Assembly (NCBI GenBank): GCA_947463285.1
Contig: CANHTV010000173.1
Span: forward strand, 1-7,491
Length of the DNA: 7,491 nucleotides
Direction of reading: 5' to 3'
DNA from: Verrucomicrobiaceae bacterium
Lineage (GTDB): Bacteria; Verrucomicrobiota; Verrucomicrobiia; Verrucomicrobiales; Verrucomicrobiaceae
A program made the translations under genes and the position numbers. Numbering within the stretch: the stretch's first letter is position 1; every line of letters starts with the position of its first letter. The notes under the pieces were generated by a model that was given only the letters and a program-made list of their open reading frames with translations, did no database searches and had not been told where the DNA came from. Below are positions 6,549 through 7,491 of the stretch, one piece after another.

Positions 6549-7491
6549 TCAAAGTGTGCCGTGAATCCGTGAAAGCGCCATGAGCATGTAGGACGTGGTC
6601 AAAACCGAGTCACTTTCCATCCAGCGTCCCGTTTGATTGGCCCAGGAACCGTCACCCTGCTGGAGATTCAGGAGCTTTTGAGCCAAATCTGCACGCCAGT
6701 CGATGACTTTACCGTCCTTGGTTTTCAAAAAGTCCACATCCGCCAGCGCCAACGCCTTGGCCATGGTGTGGTAATAGTAAAACAGCCCTTCGGCCCCGAG
6801 ACCGGGATTTTCATCCAGAGTGTAGTTTTCCGTAATCCATTGCATGACAGCCTTCAGCCGAGGGTCATTTTTATCTAATCCAGCATAGATAAAACTCAGC
6901 ATCCCCGCGTAGCTGATGCTGCCATAGCTGCGCAACGCCGTACGTCCGTCTTTGTTTTTCGTTTCGCCGCCGCGAGTCTCACCGGGGCTGTAGATAAAAC
7001 CGCCCGCATCTTTGGCATCCGTGCTCACCCAGCCTGCCTTGTTGGTCTCAGGACGGTTTTGGCAATTCTGAACAAACTCGATGGCCGCAGCATAATTCAG
7101 CTGCGGCTCGTTTTTAACGGCATCGCCTTTATCAGTGAGCAGACTCTGGGCATAATACAAAGCCTCCAAGGCAAAGTGTGTGTTCGATAAATCGGCATGG
7201 GCAGGAATACCCGGCTTGGGCGTGCCATAACCCACACCGCCATCGAAGGGATTGTCCAGCTTCCCAGGAGTATCGAAATCATTCTGCTGACCGATGACAA
7301 AACGCCGAGCTGCAAGCAAAGTTTGTTCACGCTCAAGATTTGGGGCTAACAACAAAGCTGTCAAAGCTAGCGAGGTATTATAATTGGCTCGCGCCTTCAC
7401 ATAAATGCCGCCATCAGGCTGTACATTCTTCATCAGGAAAGCAATCCCCTGCTCCACCTCCTTCGGCAATCCATCGGCCAGCTGACGTTCC
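6549..7491 (-). CDS. Alpha/alpha-toroid (prenyltransferase/squalene-cyclase repeat) protein, N-terminus outside window
   Basis: The last 313 residues of a protein whose frame is open to the right edge. A TTG at 7469 is in frame, but coding sequence of the same character continues upstream (ERQLADG), so the real start is outside. About five helix-pair repeats are visible, each with a Q/G-rich turn: QPDGGIY at 24-30, DGGVGY at 83-88, GGFIY at 163-167, a degenerate one near 226-236, and QQGDGSW at 277-283. Each is followed by a helix such as YNTSLALTAL or TTSYMLMALSRI. This is the fold of squalene/hopene cyclases, protein prenyltransferase beta subunits and complement-type domains. No DxDD acid motif of class II terpene cyclases and no thioester CGEQ motif occur in the visible part. 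A catalytic role therefore cannot be claimed; a secreted or scaffold protein is equally possible. It has the same orientation as mreB but is separated by 218 bases with a promoter, so it is probably its own unit. Confidence 0.85.
   Translation of the reverse strand, partial: ERQLADGLPKEVEQGIAFLMKNVQPDGGIYVKARANYNTSLALTALLLAPNLEREQTLLAARRFVIGQQNDFDTPGKLDNPFDGGVGYGTPKPGIPAHADLSNTHFALEALYYAQSLLTDKGDAVKNEPQLNYAAAIEFVQNCQNRPETNKAGWVSTDAKDAGGFIYSPGETRGGETKNKDGRTALRSYGSISYAGMLSFIYAGLDKNDPRLKAVMQWITENYTLDENPGLGAEGLFYYYHTMAKALALADVDFLKTKDGKVIDWRADLAQKLLNLQQGDGSWANQTGRWMESDSVLTTSYMLMALSRIHGTL

Noticed and set aside
6505..6551. Intrinsic terminator after the toroid gene
   Set aside because: A T6 run exists and GAGT/ACTC could pair close to the stop, but the stem is only 4 bp and is not next to the T run.
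1..7491. Mobile elements, CRISPR arrays, tRNA or rRNA genes, or an unknown defence system
   Set aside because: No repeat arrays, transposase motifs, cloverleaf patterns or foreign-looking composition were seen; the window is conserved cell-shape housekeeping.

Overview
The window is a compact, almost fully coding stretch with every recognisable gene on the minus strand. It reads, in transcription order from high to low coordinates: a partial alpha/alpha-toroid (prenyltransferase/squalene-cyclase repeat) protein, then mreB, mreC, mreD, mrdA (PBP2) and rng (RNase E/G family, cut by the left edge). The last five lie head to tail with gaps of 68, 12, -11 (overlap) and 36 bases, so they look like one elongation (rod-shape) operon with an RNase G gene attached.

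The organism is a rod-forming bacterium with peptidoglycan and an MreBCD elongasome. The moderate GC content, several starts without a clear Shine-Dalgarno, and a toroid protein of the kind frequent in the Planctomycetes-Verrucomicrobia group suggest a member of Verrucomicrobiota (Prosthecobacter/Verrucomicrobium-like). This placement is inferred from the feel of the proteins, not from an alignment.

Region by region: 7491-6549 holds the C-terminal 313 residues of the toroid protein. The 218-base gap 6548-6331 holds a good sigma70-like promoter (TTGACC-17-TAGGTT) and a small leader hairpin before mreB. mreB occupies 6330-5299. The 68-base mreB-mreC gap has a perfect 7-bp inverted repeat followed by TTTT. 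mreC (5230-4406), mreD (4393-3776) and mrdA (3786-1516) follow, and rng (1479 to beyond base 1) closes the window.

Functionally, MreB filaments at the inner membrane, MreC and MreD connect to the transpeptidase PBP2 to drive lateral wall synthesis. RNase G is an endoribonuclease of mRNA decay and rRNA maturation; its gene also neighbours mreBCD in E. coli. The usual PBP2 partner gene rodA is not in the window. The content is mainly ordinary housekeeping. The points most worth checking are an amphipathic N-terminal extension on RNase G, gene junctions in which only one TGA separates same-frame neighbours, a T7 tract near the mrdA end whose shifted frame terminates on the rng start codon, and the intra-operon hairpin.
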